Both the position numbers and the translations under genes were made by a program. The notes under the pieces are model-generated. The model saw only the letters and a program-made list of their open reading frames with translations, did no database searches and was not told the origin of the DNA. From Fictibacillus nanhaiensis (GTDB lineage Bacteria > Bacillota > Bacilli > Bacillales > Fictibacillaceae): a DNA stretch of 64,000 nucleotides. Below, in pieces: positions 10,620 through 20,008 of this stretch (the stretch's first letter is position 1; each line of letters starts with the position of its first letter). Location of the stretch: NCBI GenBank assembly GCA_016401345.1, contig JAEACG010000003.1:394677-458676 (forward strand). Direction: 5' to 3'.

Positions 10620-12116
10620 TTAATTTACTTCTAGAATCTCAGCAATTTTCTTCTTAAAGATTGAATTCGACTCCCCCGATTTTAAGCAAAAAGCACCCAT
10701 GTCATATCTACTTTGAAAATCTTCACGGTAAAAATCTTTCTTCTCGCTGCCTTCATGATCTCCTGGAGTTATGATATACACTTCTTTTACAACTTGTTGA
10801 TCTGTTGTTCTTGATAATATTCCATCCCGGTATTTATGCATTTCACCAAGTGCCATTGGAAGGTTAGTTGCAACACGGTACTTGGGATCAAAAATATATA
10901 ATTTCTCTTTGTATTCAATTACGATGTCTGGAATCATACGCTGTGTAAAAGAATAATAAGGACTTGTGTTGATTTGTATCATTTTTTGATAAGTAAGTTT
11001 CGCACCATTGGCCAAAAGAAGCGTGCTTTCTTTATTCTCAGCTAGGTTTAGGATATAGAATCCGTCTTTCTTAGTAAAAAGCGCAGTAGAATTATTTAGC
11101 AGGCCGTACTCTCTTAACACTTTAATAATTTGCACATAACACCACATCTCGTATAAGAGAAAGGTATCCTTTAAAGCCAGCTTTTGTCCGAGATCGAATG
11201 ACAGACTATTGTATTGATAAAGAGCATGAAACCATTGATACCATAGACGATAATGAGGATGTTTCCGGAAAACTTGGGTAATGACAACCGTACCTTTATG
11301 AGAGGTAACACCGTATAAGAACTCTGCCTTTTTCCAATGAGTAATCCAACTTAAGTATTTTGCTGCTTTCTTTTGAATTTCATCATCTTTAACCGTTTTG
11401 TACACGTTCAGTAATGCTTCAAGATCTAGAATGTTTTTTAATAATAGTCTATTTTCATATAGGTCGAAGCTTTCATTTGCCTTTGTTGACTGTATGTGTG
11501 AAGGAAGTTTGGTTGGTGTGGCTCCGTAACTTTGGCCATACCTTTCCACCCAAGAAACACTTCTAGGTGTGGCGTGGGTCACCTTCTCTCTTCTCATCAG
11601 TAAATCTTCCCTCTTCAGGGAGCGCAACGGCTGATGATCAATATGTCTAAATATATTCCTTAGTTGGTAAATAGAAGATTCAATATAGCTCCAATGCAAC
11701 AATGAATAGTCTCTTGTATAACCCAAACCACTTACATGTGAAGCAAGTCCTGACTTTTGAAAACAAATCTGCGACTCTTCTAAGAGTTCTTCTAAAAGAA
11801 GAGTATAATGCTGTTCCGTCATTTTACGGCTGTCTGAATAGCAATACGTTTCGAAAATGGTTTCGTGGTTATCAAACAACATCTTAAACTGAATGAACCC
11901 GCTTTGAAAGGGCGTTTCAAGCACTCCCTCCCATCCAGAGTTTGTACTTGTCATTGCAACTGGAACCTGTTGCATGAAAAAGCGAAAGGCGGATTTAGTC
12001 TCTACCTTCCAGCGATAGATTCTTGCTTCTTTAAAATAGGCTTCAGAAAGAGATTCCCAAACCATTTGAACTTCATCAAAGATAAGCAACTTATCTCCAG
12101 AATTGAGTTGCTCCAT
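10620..12116 (-). CDS. McrC-like protein: DUF2357-type region plus PD-(D/E)XK nuclease
   Basis: A 498-residue protein with an N-terminal part resembling DUF2357 and a C-terminal PD-(D/E)XK nuclease. The putative active site is D397 in RMIPDIVI and D410-P-K412 in IFDPKYR, with a conserved-looking MHKYRD near residue 427. In McrBC systems the McrC subunit cuts DNA after the McrB motor translocates. Its first codons overlap the 3' end of the McrB-like gene by 26 bases, indicating translational coupling. It is too diverged for me to call true McrC; the cleavage signal is unknown. Confidence 0.78.
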   Translation of the reverse strand: MEQLNSGDKLLIFDEVQMVWESLSEAYFKEARIYRWKVETKSAFRFFMQQVPVAMTSTNSGWEGVLETPFQSGFIQFKMLFDNHETIFETYCYSDSRKMTEQHYTLLLEELLEESQICFQKSGLASHVSGLGYTRDYSLLHWSYIESSIYQLRNIFRHIDHQPLRSLKREDLLMRREKVTHATPRSVSWVERYGQSYGATPTKLPSHIQSTKANESFDLYENRLLLKNILDLEALLNVYKTVKDDEIQKKAAKYLSWITHWKKAEFLYGVTSHKGTVVITQVFRKHPHYRLWYQWFHALYQYNSLSFDLGQKLALKDTFLLYEMWCYVQIIKVLREYGLLNNSTALFTKKDGFYILNLAENKESTLLLANGAKLTYQKMIQINTSPYYSFTQRMIPDIVIEYKEKLYIFDPKYRVATNLPMALGEMHKYRDGILSRTTDQQVVKEVYIITPGDHEGSEKKDFYREDFQSRYDMGAFCLKSGESNSIFKKKIAEILEVN

Positions 12117-14340
12117 AACGCTCTAATTCCTTTCTCATTCTAGAGATATGCTTGTAGCTTTCCGATTGAATTCCAAACTCTATCAAGAGAATCTGTTGCA
12201 GATCCTCAAGCAGCCGGGCGATTCTTTCATCCCCCTTAATTTTTGGAATGACCTTTTCAGTAAGGATACGATCTACCGCTACTTTTGAATCCATTTGAAA
12301 ATCCTCAGGTAGCGTTCTGTTTTTGTGAAGTTTTCGAATCATCTCTGTCATGGTCCGATACCCAAAGTGCAATTCGTATTCAGCAAGCAGTTGGTGAATC
12401 TGTAGCAATAATCTCCATTCACCTTGCACCGATGTTTTCCACTTTTCATCAAGTGTTTCCCAGAAGGAGGAGAAATCCACATCAGAAAGAGTCATGACAA
12501 AAGCCCGATCGAGAACCTTGTCTGATATACTGTGCGTGGTTTCATCTACATTTATTGTTCCAATCACATAAAAATTATGAGGAATTTCAATTTTTGACGG
12601 TATATCAATTAGATTATTTTGATTATGAAGCTGTATGGGCTTCCTGGATTCTACTGCACTTAAGTAATCACTTAAGTAATATTCCACACGAGCCAGGTTC
12701 ATTTCGTCTAGAACTACAAAAAACGGCTTGTCTTTTTCTTTATTCGCCTGAAGAAGCAGATTCAAAAACTCCGTCTGCATGTATGCCTTCTCAAAGGAAC
12801 TATAGTAACCAAATAAAGAAGTAGAATCCATCCAATCGGGCCGCACAGGAACGATTCTCATATAAGGATTGTCTTCTTTATAATCCAATCCATATACGGC
12901 ATTTGCAAACACCTTACAAAGCTGTGTTTTTCCTGTTCCAGATATTCCATTTAAAATTACAAAGTGTTTGTCATCCAGACTGGTTAGATTTAAATAAAAA
13001 TCACGGACAATTTCACTTGAGAAAGTAAGCCCGCTTTGATTCACTAAATCAATAATCTGCTCAAAATCAAAGGAGCTTTCATACGTTACTATATTCTCAA
13101 TATCCTCATCTTCTTCACCTCCCGGCGCTTCTACTGGTGAAGATCCCTTTGGAAACACAAAAAAATCTTTCACGTCTGCACTTAAACATGCAGCGGTGAT
13201 TAGTCGCTCCTTAATTTTAGATATAGGTTCTGTAAAGGTATGGCTATCTCCTAAATACGTTCCTACAAAAAAAGCATTGGATTCATTCAGTTTCAGGTTA
13301 TGTTCCTTAAACAAATCTATTATTTTTACTCTGTATAGCTGATTTTCATTATTTATGTTGTATTTACCACGCTGGTAAAATGACTTTTTAATATACCAAT
13401 CAAAACTTGAAGTGCTTGTTGCCACTTTCCTCACCTGGTTAAAAAGGTGACCATAATTATTAATGATGACTCCAATGGATTCATGAGGATCACGGTAATA
13501 ATACTCCATTTGTCCATCTGTAATGAGCTGATCTTGATCATAAATTTTAAATTCTTGTTTATACACATTTACTCTTATCTTTTTTACTTCTGCTTCAGTT
13601 TCTACCCGATACACCTTTGAAAAGAGTTCTATAGGAAATGAATTGGTATCCTTTTGCAGTAATTTCATAAAGATAATTGATTTGCTGTGTATTTGCGTCT
13701 CTTTTTCAAGAAGACGCCGAACTGGTGAAAGGTGCTGATAGACCTCCCATAGATGGTCTATTAAACTTTCTTCATTTAGTGAACCTTGTAGCGGTATAGA
13801 AGTTCCGAAATTGATAGTAGGCTTACGCTTTTCATTAAGAAACTGTCCTACGGTGGTTATAAAGTCTTCATGCTCAATCAAACCTTGTGTGGTAAAAATA
13901 CGAATACTTTTATGAAGCTCTTTAATCATCTCTTCCATTTCAAGAACCAATGTTTTCTTATAAAATACCCAAAATGGATAAAAATCAGAGGTCGATCCTA
14001 TGCGAATCTCGCCATTCTCCAGATGGAATTCCATTCTTAAAACGACAAGAATGGTGTCTTCGTATTGATCATCTATTAGTTCAACGAAACCTCTGTTTCC
14101 ATAATGCTTTTTCTTATCCGCATACTTTGGATTTTTTGAATCAGCAATTGTTGTTCTCAATGTCTGTTCATGTGTATGTACTCTTAACTGCCTAAGATAA
14201 GGCTCCCTATCCCCATATTTCTCTAAAAAAGCATTGATTACTCTCCGAATGACCGGCTGCACCTCATTCAAAATTCTCTCATTTCGTTCAGTAGTATCAT
14301 CTATATTCATAATTGTGACGAGATTGTCCGCCTGAATCAT
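12091..14340 (-). CDS. McrB-like AAA+ NTPase with large unassigned N-terminal region
   Basis: About 749 residues. The C-terminal half is an McrB-type AAA+ motor: Walker A GISGTGKT (465-472), Walker B VVLDEMNLAR (542-551) and the sensor stretch GTINVDETTHSISDKVLDRA (594-613), where the McrB-type MNxxD appears as GTINVDE. The first ~430 residues, expected to recognise the target, show no domain I can name (no EVE, SRA or classical McrB N-domain pattern). An acidic linker GGEEDEDIEN separates the halves. The ATG at 14340 is preferred over a GTG three codons upstream because GAGGGAGTG supplies the ribosome binding site. It runs divergently from the nuclease-helicase gene. Confidence 0.8.
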   Translation of the reverse strand: MIQADNLVTIMNIDDTTERNERILNEVQPVIRRVINAFLEKYGDREPYLRQLRVHTHEQTLRTTIADSKNPKYADKKKHYGNRGFVELIDDQYEDTILVVLRMEFHLENGEIRIGSTSDFYPFWVFYKKTLVLEMEEMIKELHKSIRIFTTQGLIEHEDFITTVGQFLNEKRKPTINFGTSIPLQGSLNEESLIDHLWEVYQHLSPVRRLLEKETQIHSKSIIFMKLLQKDTNSFPIELFSKVYRVETEAEVKKIRVNVYKQEFKIYDQDQLITDGQMEYYYRDPHESIGVIINNYGHLFNQVRKVATSTSSFDWYIKKSFYQRGKYNINNENQLYRVKIIDLFKEHNLKLNESNAFFVGTYLGDSHTFTEPISKIKERLITAACLSADVKDFFVFPKGSSPVEAPGGEEDEDIENIVTYESSFDFEQIIDLVNQSGLTFSSEIVRDFYLNLTSLDDKHFVILNGISGTGKTQLCKVFANAVYGLDYKEDNPYMRIVPVRPDWMDSTSLFGYYSSFEKAYMQTEFLNLLLQANKEKDKPFFVVLDEMNLARVEYYLSDYLSAVESRKPIQLHNQNNLIDIPSKIEIPHNFYVIGTINVDETTHSISDKVLDRAFVMTLSDVDFSSFWETLDEKWKTSVQGEWRLLLQIHQLLAEYELHFGYRTMTEMIRKLHKNRTLPEDFQMDSKVAVDRILTEKVIPKIKGDERIARLLEDLQQILLIEFGIQSESYKHISRMRKELERYGATQFWR

Positions 14341-14517
14341 CTTATTCACTCCCTCAATGGTTATTCTAATCTTTATTTTAGCAGATTTAGGAAAATTTCT
14401 AATCCTTTATACAGTTTATTCAAGTTGATTTTTACATTATTTTGAAAACTAACTTCTACCTCTTACTATTAGTGATAAAATATGTATAATCAGACTCATT
14501 AAAGAGGTGATACCAAC

Positions 14518-16449
14518 TTGATCATTTACGAAGCAACCAAGACTGAATTTATATCCGATGTTACAAACGAGCTTCTCGTCGAACGTCTTTACGAGTCATA
14601 CCAACAGAAAATCGGCCGTACTTCTAAAAGTGAAATCAACTCATGGGAGAATTCTCTCCACCGCATGTCAAATGTGATGCAGGATAACGAAATTCCGGAT
14701 GATACATCTGTTGCGATAGAATTCAAGATTCCGAATACATCTAAACGTGTCGACTTTTTAATAGCTGGCCATGACGGTGCCCAAGATCATGTGGTGATTG
14801 TAGAGTTAAAACAATGGTCGGAGGTTGAAAAAGTAACGTCTAAAGATGCGCTAGTGTCTACCTATCTTGGTGGAAAAATGAGAACGGTCACGCACCCATC
14901 TTATCAAGCTTGGTCATACGCTGCTTTAATTGAAGATTTTAATCAGAATGTACAAGATCAACATATTGCATTGAAACCGTGTGCCTATTTACATAACTAT
15001 CGAAAGTTAGAAAATGACCCATTAATGGATCCTCACTATTCAGATCATCTCGCTAAAGCACCTGTGTTTGCAAAAGGTGAGATACAAAAATTAAGAGATT
15101 TTATAAAAAAACACGTTCGTTACGGTGACCATAACCAATTGATTTATCAGATTGAGCGAGGTAAAATTCGGCCGTCTAAATCCTTACAAGATTCTCTCGC
15201 AAGCTTATTAAAAGGTAATCAAGAATTTGTGCTTATTGATGAACAAAAAGTATTTTATGAAGATGCCTATCACTTAGCAATTGAGAGTATTAAAAGCAAT
15301 CAGAAGACCGTAATGGTAATTGAAGGAGGACCGGGAACAGGGAAATCTGTTATGGCTATAAATCTTCTTGTGAATCTAATCAATGAAGACTTAACAGCAC
15401 TATATGTCTCAAAAAATTCAGCTCCTCGTAATGTTTATGCTTCTAAGTTGAAAGGGACCATTAAGAAAACACAAATTGATAATCTATTTAAAGGTTCAGG
15501 TAGTTTCTATGAATCAGAGAAAAATGAGTTTGATGTACTCATAATAGATGAAGCTCATCGTTTGAATGAAAAGTCAGGACTTTTCAGCAACCTAGGCGAA
15601 AACCAGATAAAAGAAATCATTCATTCATCTAAATTCACAATTTTCTTTATAGATGAAAATCAAAAAGTGACACTAAAAGATATTGGAAGTATAGACTTAA
15701 TTAAAAAGTATGCCGATGAGTTAGATGCTGAAATAGTACAAGGAAAACTCACTTCACAATTTCGATGTGATGGTTCTGATGCCTATATGGCGTGGTTAGA
15801 TGATGTGCTTCAAATCAGGAAAACAGCTAATGCAAATGATAGAGGTGTGGATTACGACTTTAGAGTATACGATGATCCCAATGAAATGCTCAGAGAAATT
15901 GAGAAGTTAAATAAGAAAAATAATAAATCACGTATGCTTGCCGGGTACTGCTGGGAGTGGCCTAAAAATGGCCGGACGAACACTCTTCATAAAGATATTG
16001 TGATTCCAGAACATAATTTTAATATCAGCTGGAACCTTTCTGACAGCATATGGGCAATACACCAGGATTCTGTCTCTGAAGCAGGCTGTATTCATACATC
16101 TCAAGGACTTGAATTTGATTATGTAGGTGTTATTATTGGGCCAGACCTTGCCTTTCAGAATGTGCAGGTAATGACCGACTACACAAAACGTGCAAAAACT
16201 GATCAGTCTCTTAAAGGTATTAAGACGCTAGCAAAAGAAAATCCAGAAAAAGCTCAAATTCTTGCAGACCAAATTATTAGGAATACATACCGAACACTTA
16301 TGACTAGAGGTCAAAAGGGATGTTTCATCTTCTGTACTGATCCAGAATTAAATGAGTATTTTAGAGAACGACTGAAGAAATCAGTTGTTTATCAGGATTT
16401 GTCACCTCGTCAGGCAGAAGTGGCTGCGGAAGATCGGAGTAAGTATTAA
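14518..16449 (+). CDS. PD-(D/E)XK-like nuclease fused to DUF2075-type superfamily 1 helicase
   Basis: A 643-residue protein. An N-terminal nuclease-like fold (RVDFLIAG at 77-84, D79; VVIVELKQW at 92-100, E96-K98) precedes a P-loop helicase: Walker A EGGPGTGKS (269-277), Walker B VLIIDEAHRLN (340-350), SQFRCDGSDAY and the late motif IHTSQGLEFDYVGVIIG. This is the DUF2075 architecture found in several phage-defence contexts. The TTG start is supported by AGAGGTGATACC just upstream. A clear -10 (TATAAT, 14485-14490) lies in the divergent promoter region. It is followed 43 bases later by a MazG-like gene on the same strand. Confidence 0.85.
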   Translation: MIIYEATKTEFISDVTNELLVERLYESYQQKIGRTSKSEINSWENSLHRMSNVMQDNEIPDDTSVAIEFKIPNTSKRVDFLIAGHDGAQDHVVIVELKQWSEVEKVTSKDALVSTYLGGKMRTVTHPSYQAWSYAALIEDFNQNVQDQHIALKPCAYLHNYRKLENDPLMDPHYSDHLAKAPVFAKGEIQKLRDFIKKHVRYGDHNQLIYQIERGKIRPSKSLQDSLASLLKGNQEFVLIDEQKVFYEDAYHLAIESIKSNQKTVMVIEGGPGTGKSVMAINLLVNLINEDLTALYVSKNSAPRNVYASKLKGTIKKTQIDNLFKGSGSFYESEKNEFDVLIIDEAHRLNEKSGLFSNLGENQIKEIIHSSKFTIFFIDENQKVTLKDIGSIDLIKKYADELDAEIVQGKLTSQFRCDGSDAYMAWLDDVLQIRKTANANDRGVDYDFRVYDDPNEMLREIEKLNKKNNKSRMLAGYCWEWPKNGRTNTLHKDIVIPEHNFNISWNLSDSIWAIHQDSVSEAGCIHTSQGLEFDYVGVIIGPDLAFQNVQVMTDYTKRAKTDQSLKGIKTLAKENPEKAQILADQIIRNTYRTLMTRGQKGCFIFCTDPELNEYFRERLKKSVVYQDLSPRQAEVAAEDRSKY

Positions 16450-16492
16450 AGCTAGTTTCTAAATAAAAGAACTTTACAAAAGGATGAACAAC

Positions 16493-16801
16493 ATGAATGA
16501 AATAAAGCAGCTAATAAACGCTATTAATGAATTTCGAGATGAAAGAGGATGGAAACCGCATCATAATCCTAAAGATCTTGCTATTTCTCTTTCCATTGAA
16601 GCAGCTGAACTGTTAGAAGATTTTCAGTGGAAAAGCAGTGAAGAGGCTGTAGAACAAAACATTGAAAATATTAAAGAAGAAATCGCTGATGTTTTCATCT
16701 ACGGACTTATGCTCTGCAGTGAATTGGATTTGGATGTTGAGACAATTATTAGAGATAAGATTAAGAAAAATGGGTTGAAGTATTCTGTTTCAAATAGTTA
16801 G
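16493..16801 (+). CDS. MazG-like nucleotide pyrophosphohydrolase
   Basis: A 102-residue all-alpha NTP pyrophosphohydrolase of the small MazG-like group, which cleaves (often non-canonical) NTPs to NMP and pyrophosphate. The metal-binding pattern is visible as SIEAAELLEDFQW and EEIADVFIYGLML (E-x2-x-E and E-x2-D). The second ATG (16493) is used because AAAGG lies nine bases before it; at 16484 the same AAAGG would abut the start. Its position behind the nuclease-helicase suggests co-transcription and a nucleotide-pool role in the same system (inference). Confidence 0.88.
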   Translation: MNEIKQLINAINEFRDERGWKPHHNPKDLAISLSIEAAELLEDFQWKSSEEAVEQNIENIKEEIADVFIYGLMLCSELDLDVETIIRDKIKKNGLKYSVSNS

Positions 16802-16815
16802 ATACGAAAAAAATA

Positions 16816-16869
16816 CAAAAATAAAATAAGAAACAGCACCTATAGTATTTAGTTAAGTAGGTGCTGTTA
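16816..16869. terminator. Terminator between MazG-like and ASCH genes
   Basis: ACAGCACCTA and TAGGTGCTGT form the stem (16832-16868). The T-rich tail is clear on the minus strand, so it mainly ends the ASCH gene and perhaps also the convergent MazG-like transcript. Confidence 0.7.
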
Positions 16870-16929
16870 GATCGGTATGGATTGTTGTCCGTAATTCCTA
16901 TGTATAAATGAAATAACCCCTCATCGCCT

Positions 16930-17358
16930 TCATAATAAATCAGTTTCCCATAACCCAAGCTGGCCTTTTGCTGGGATACGTTCAGTCAAGATCTTCATGT
17001 CTTGAACCACCCAAGCATATCCTCCCACATTAAAGTCACCCAAAAAATAATCATTTCCTGATACGATTTGTCCATTTTCCAGGACTGCTGATGTCTGATT
17101 TTCCTCAGTTATCTTCAGACAATTTTCAAGCAGACATACAGCAATGATCATTCCCGTTGGAAGAGTTTCTTCTGTATATCCATGCTTATCGAGCAGTGAA
17201 CGGATGGCAACATGCCTGCAGACAGACTTATCTATTTTTTTACTTGTATGAATGGCCAACGGCCCGCGATAATTTGTTTTCCATGACCTTGTTTCAAATT
17301 CATTCTCTCGGAGGACAAAAAGACTTGCCCAAGGCTGAATCATAGATAATACCTTCAT
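16930..17358 (-). CDS. ASCH-domain protein
   Basis: A 142-residue ASCH protein (PUA-like beta barrel, proposed to bind RNA or modified nucleosides). The diagnostic N-terminus is MKVLSMIQPWASLFVLRENEFETRSW followed by NYRGPLAIHTSKKID; the GQLGLWE end is also typical. The ATG at 17358 gives the canonical N-terminus and has GGTGGCAGG upstream; an ATG ten codons earlier has no ribosome binding site. Such proteins cluster with defence or nucleotide-modification genes, as here, but the role is unknown. Confidence 0.85.
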   Translation of the reverse strand: MKVLSMIQPWASLFVLRENEFETRSWKTNYRGPLAIHTSKKIDKSVCRHVAIRSLLDKHGYTEETLPTGMIIAVCLLENCLKITEENQTSAVLENGQIVSGNDYFLGDFNVGGYAWVVQDMKILTERIPAKGQLGLWETDLL

Positions 17359-17536
17359 TCTGCCTGCCACCCATCTATAAAGTTTCATTCGTTTGTCTTA
17401 TCGTGTCCGTAGAGAAGAATAATATTAGCAAAAAGGTTTAAGTGCCAACGGTAAGTGGTAATCTACCGGAAAAGTAAAAATGAGGGGCTTACTATTAAAA
17501 AGTACATTAAAAACTATCCAACCTTGGAATTAACTT

Positions 17537-18016
17537 TTATTTATGGTACGGTTCCCCACGATTAATTCGAAAAGCTCGATAAATCTGCTCGACAAGCACG
17601 AGTTTCATCAGCTGATGCGGATAAGTAATCTTACCAAAAGAAATCTTTTCATTCGCCCGCTTCATAACAGCGTCACTTAACCCTAGGGATCCTCCTATGA
17701 CAAATGCCACTTTGCTTTTTCCATACGTTGCAAGCTGATCTAGGTTCTTAGCCAAATCTTCAGAGGAAACAGCTTTTCCCTCGATCGCCATTGCAATCAC
17801 ATACACATCTTGACCGATCTTTGCTAGAATTCTTTCACCTTCAGCATTTTTGACCATGACCATCTCTTGATCACTTAAGGTTTCAGGTGCTTTTTCATCA
17901 GGAACCTCGATAATTTCTACTTTTGCATAAGGTCCTAGTCGCTTTAAGTATTCATCAATACCTAGTTTTAAGTATTTTTCTTTTAATTTCCCTACGGAAA
18001 TGATTGAAATATTCAC
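17537..18016 (-). CDS. rlmH: 23S rRNA (pseudouridine-1915 N3)-methyltransferase RlmH
   Basis: A SPOUT-class methyltransferase that uses S-adenosylmethionine to methylate pseudouridine 1915 of 23S rRNA on 70S ribosomes. At 159 residues it has the family length. It begins [20 protein letters not shown] and ends with the knot residues GGSLGLSD and the conserved [11 protein letters not shown]. The start is a GTG at 18016, with AAAGGAAG nine bases upstream; a TTG seven codons earlier is rejected. Its 3' end is the conserved site used for SCC integration in staphylococci. Everything beyond it here is accessory. Confidence 0.96.
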   Translation of the reverse strand: MNISIISVGKLKEKYLKLGIDEYLKRLGPYAKVEIIEVPDEKAPETLSDQEMVMVKNAEGERILAKIGQDVYVIAMAIEGKAVSSEDLAKNLDQLATYGKSKVAFVIGGSLGLSDAVMKRANEKISFGKITYPHQLMKLVLVEQIYRAFRINRGEPYHK

Positions 18017-18096
18017 TTGTTGAAAACTTCCTTTCAAATAAGTTATCCCCAGAACTTATCCACATATGCACAATTAGTGCTATATCTTGTAGGCGT

Positions 18097-18261
18097 TCAT
18101 ATGTTCGATACTTTATATGCACCTTTGTTATCACAGTATTCACAACCTGTTGATAACTCATCATTCTCTGTTAGTAACTCAACTACAGGAGGCGTTTCGA
18201 ACTCATCCACAATGATGTCAATCGCAAGCTCAGCATGGTCTTTGCAGCAAATAATAACCAA
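18097..18261 (-). CDS. Small CxxH/CxxC protein
   Basis: A 54-residue protein missed by simple length cut-offs. It reads MVIICCKDHAELAIDIIVDE near the start and CEYCDNKGAYKVSNI at the end. The C-x-x-H (CKDH) and C-x-x-C (CEYC) pairs can bind zinc, as in the small CxxH/CxxC proteins encoded between htrA and rlmH in Bacillus. The start is a TTG with GGAG nine bases before it. Function unknown. Confidence 0.85.
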   Translation of the reverse strand: MVIICCKDHAELAIDIIVDEFETPPVVELLTENDELSTGCEYCDNKGAYKVSNI

Positions 18262-18444
18262 ATCTTTTCACTCCTAACTTATCCACAATCCTTCTTATTA
18301 CACTAACGAATTTACAGCTGTGTGTAAACAATCCAATAAAATAAAGTTGTCCACATATGGAATCAACCATTAGATTTTTCTTAAATGGTAGGGGTATTTG
18401 TATTTCTTATCTTTTGTCTTTTATTTTCATTCTTCACCGTCAAG

Positions 18445-18572
18445 TTGATTGAAGTGTAAGGTGCGAGACTCCTGCGGGACAGGTGGGCAGGTGAGACACT
18501 TATACGTGAAACGTACGAATGTGGCTCACCGCCTGCCCCGCGGAAAGCGAGCAACCTGAAACAGAAATCAAC
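18445..18572 (+). repeat. Palindromic repeat element, copy A
   Basis: A ~130-base element bounded by TTGATT and AATCAA, containing GGTGCGAGACTCCTGCGGG and CCCCGCGGAAAGCGAGCAAC. The centre forms a long hairpin between GTGAGAC and GGCTCAC. Five related copies occur in this window. It lies between the CxxH/CxxC gene and htrA. Confidence 0.9.
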
Positions 18573-18603
18573 TCACTCCCAAAAGACACCTTAGCACCAA
18601 CAA

Positions 18604-18637
18604 ACAAAAAAACAGGAGACCCTAAAGCCCCCTGTTC
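18604..18637 (-). terminator. htrA terminator
   Basis: On the minus strand AACAGG pairs with CCTGTT, with an inner GGG/CTC region, followed by TTTTTTT. Confidence 0.75.
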
Positions 18638-18643
18638 CCACTT

Positions 18644-19852
18644 TTATTGAGATTGATTACCACCGCTCAATTCAACTTTCACGGTCTTCTTCTTCCCATC
18701 ACGATAGAACGTCACATCCACCTCATCACCAATCTTCGCTTTTGTATAAAGGAACTTACGAAGTGCGATTGGGTCTTTGATCTTCTCTCCACCCATCTCG
18801 ACAATAACGTCCATTTCCTTAATACCTGCACGCGCTGCTGGTGAAGCTGACGTGATCTCCATAACAACGACACCTTCTTGCACGCTGTTTGGAATCTTCA
18901 GTGTCTGCTCACGTTGATACGTGTTCACTTGAGAAAGCGGAATGATGTTAACGCCTAAGAACGGTCTGCGTGTCTCACCATATTTCTCAAGGTCTTCGAT
19001 GATCGGTTTTGCTACATCAGATGGAATAGCGAATCCGATTCCTTCTACTTCGTTCTGCGCGATTTTAGAAGAGTTGATCCCTATCACCTGACCGGAGATA
19101 TTAATTAAAGCACCTCCGCTGTTACCGGGATTGATCGCTGCATCCGTTTGAATAACTTCAGCTTGCCAATCTGGGTTTCCGTCTTGATCCAGATCAACGG
19201 GAATCGAACGGTCCGCACTTGATACGATACCTTGTGTAACAGATCCAGGAAAGTTTCCTAGCGGGTTACCGATTGCGATTGCCGGTTCACCACGTTTTAA
19301 GTCACCTGACACGCCAAATTCCGCTACACTGTCCACTTTGCTGCCATCGATTTCAACAACAGCTAAGTCCATGAGAGGATCTGTTCCACGTAAAGTACCT
19401 TTAAGCTTCGTGCCGTTGCTAAGCGTGATTTCAATCTGGTTTGCGTCCGCAACAACGTGATCATTCGTTACCACATACGCCTTATTACCTTCTTTCTTAT
19501 AAATAACACCTGATCCTGTGCCCGCTGGCTGCTGGCTCCAAAAATCAGTCTGCTGAATGTTGATAACTTCCACTACCGCTCCAGATGCTTTATCAACCGC
19601 ATCCGTTACATTCGTAGTGAAATCGACATCCACTTTTCGCTGTTCCACATTTTCGTCAGTACCTAACCCATTTTCCTCTTCGTTCGGAGGATACAGATTA
19701 TCTGGTAAAAGACCAGCTCCTCCTAGTGCAGGTACTGTAAATAAGACAAGCAAGCCGCCTAGAATAGCTCCTAGCAACGCTGGTAGAAACTTTCCTCCGC
19801 GGTTTCCTTTTTGTCGAGATGGTGATTCATAATCATCATCGTAATAGCCCAT
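18644..19852 (-). CDS. htrC: Membrane-anchored HtrA-type serine protease with PDZ domain
   Basis: A 402-residue HtrA/DegP-like protease (YycK/HtrC position). It has a basic N-terminus, one membrane helix (FLPALLGAILGGLLVLFTVPAL), a trypsin-like domain with catalytic H132 (TNDHVV), D162 (DLAVVEI) and S245 (GNSGGAL), and a C-terminal PDZ domain (GIKEMDVIVEMGGEKI). It degrades or refolds misfolded proteins at the outer membrane face. The ATG at 19852 follows GGTGAGGAG; an earlier in-frame start adds 20 residues without a ribosome binding site. It follows the wal operon as in other Bacillales. Confidence 0.93.
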   Translation of the reverse strand: MGYYDDDYESPSRQKGNRGGKFLPALLGAILGGLLVLFTVPALGGAGLLPDNLYPPNEEENGLGTDENVEQRKVDVDFTTNVTDAVDKASGAVVEVINIQQTDFWSQQPAGTGSGVIYKKEGNKAYVVTNDHVVADANQIEITLSNGTKLKGTLRGTDPLMDLAVVEIDGSKVDSVAEFGVSGDLKRGEPAIAIGNPLGNFPGSVTQGIVSSADRSIPVDLDQDGNPDWQAEVIQTDAAINPGNSGGALINISGQVIGINSSKIAQNEVEGIGFAIPSDVAKPIIEDLEKYGETRRPFLGVNIIPLSQVNTYQREQTLKIPNSVQEGVVVMEITSASPAARAGIKEMDVIVEMGGEKIKDPIALRKFLYTKAKIGDEVDVTFYRDGKKKTVKVELSGGNQSQ

Positions 19853-20008
19853 ATGCTCCTCACCGTTCCTTTCAACAATAAAATGGATGAATTCATAACC
19901 TAGTATAAGCAATTAGTCCTGAAATTATGGACATTTTGGGTTATTTTTCATAATTTCCCACACTTATTGTTATTTCCGGAAACGGCTTACTTTAAACAAG
20001 TAAGTATT

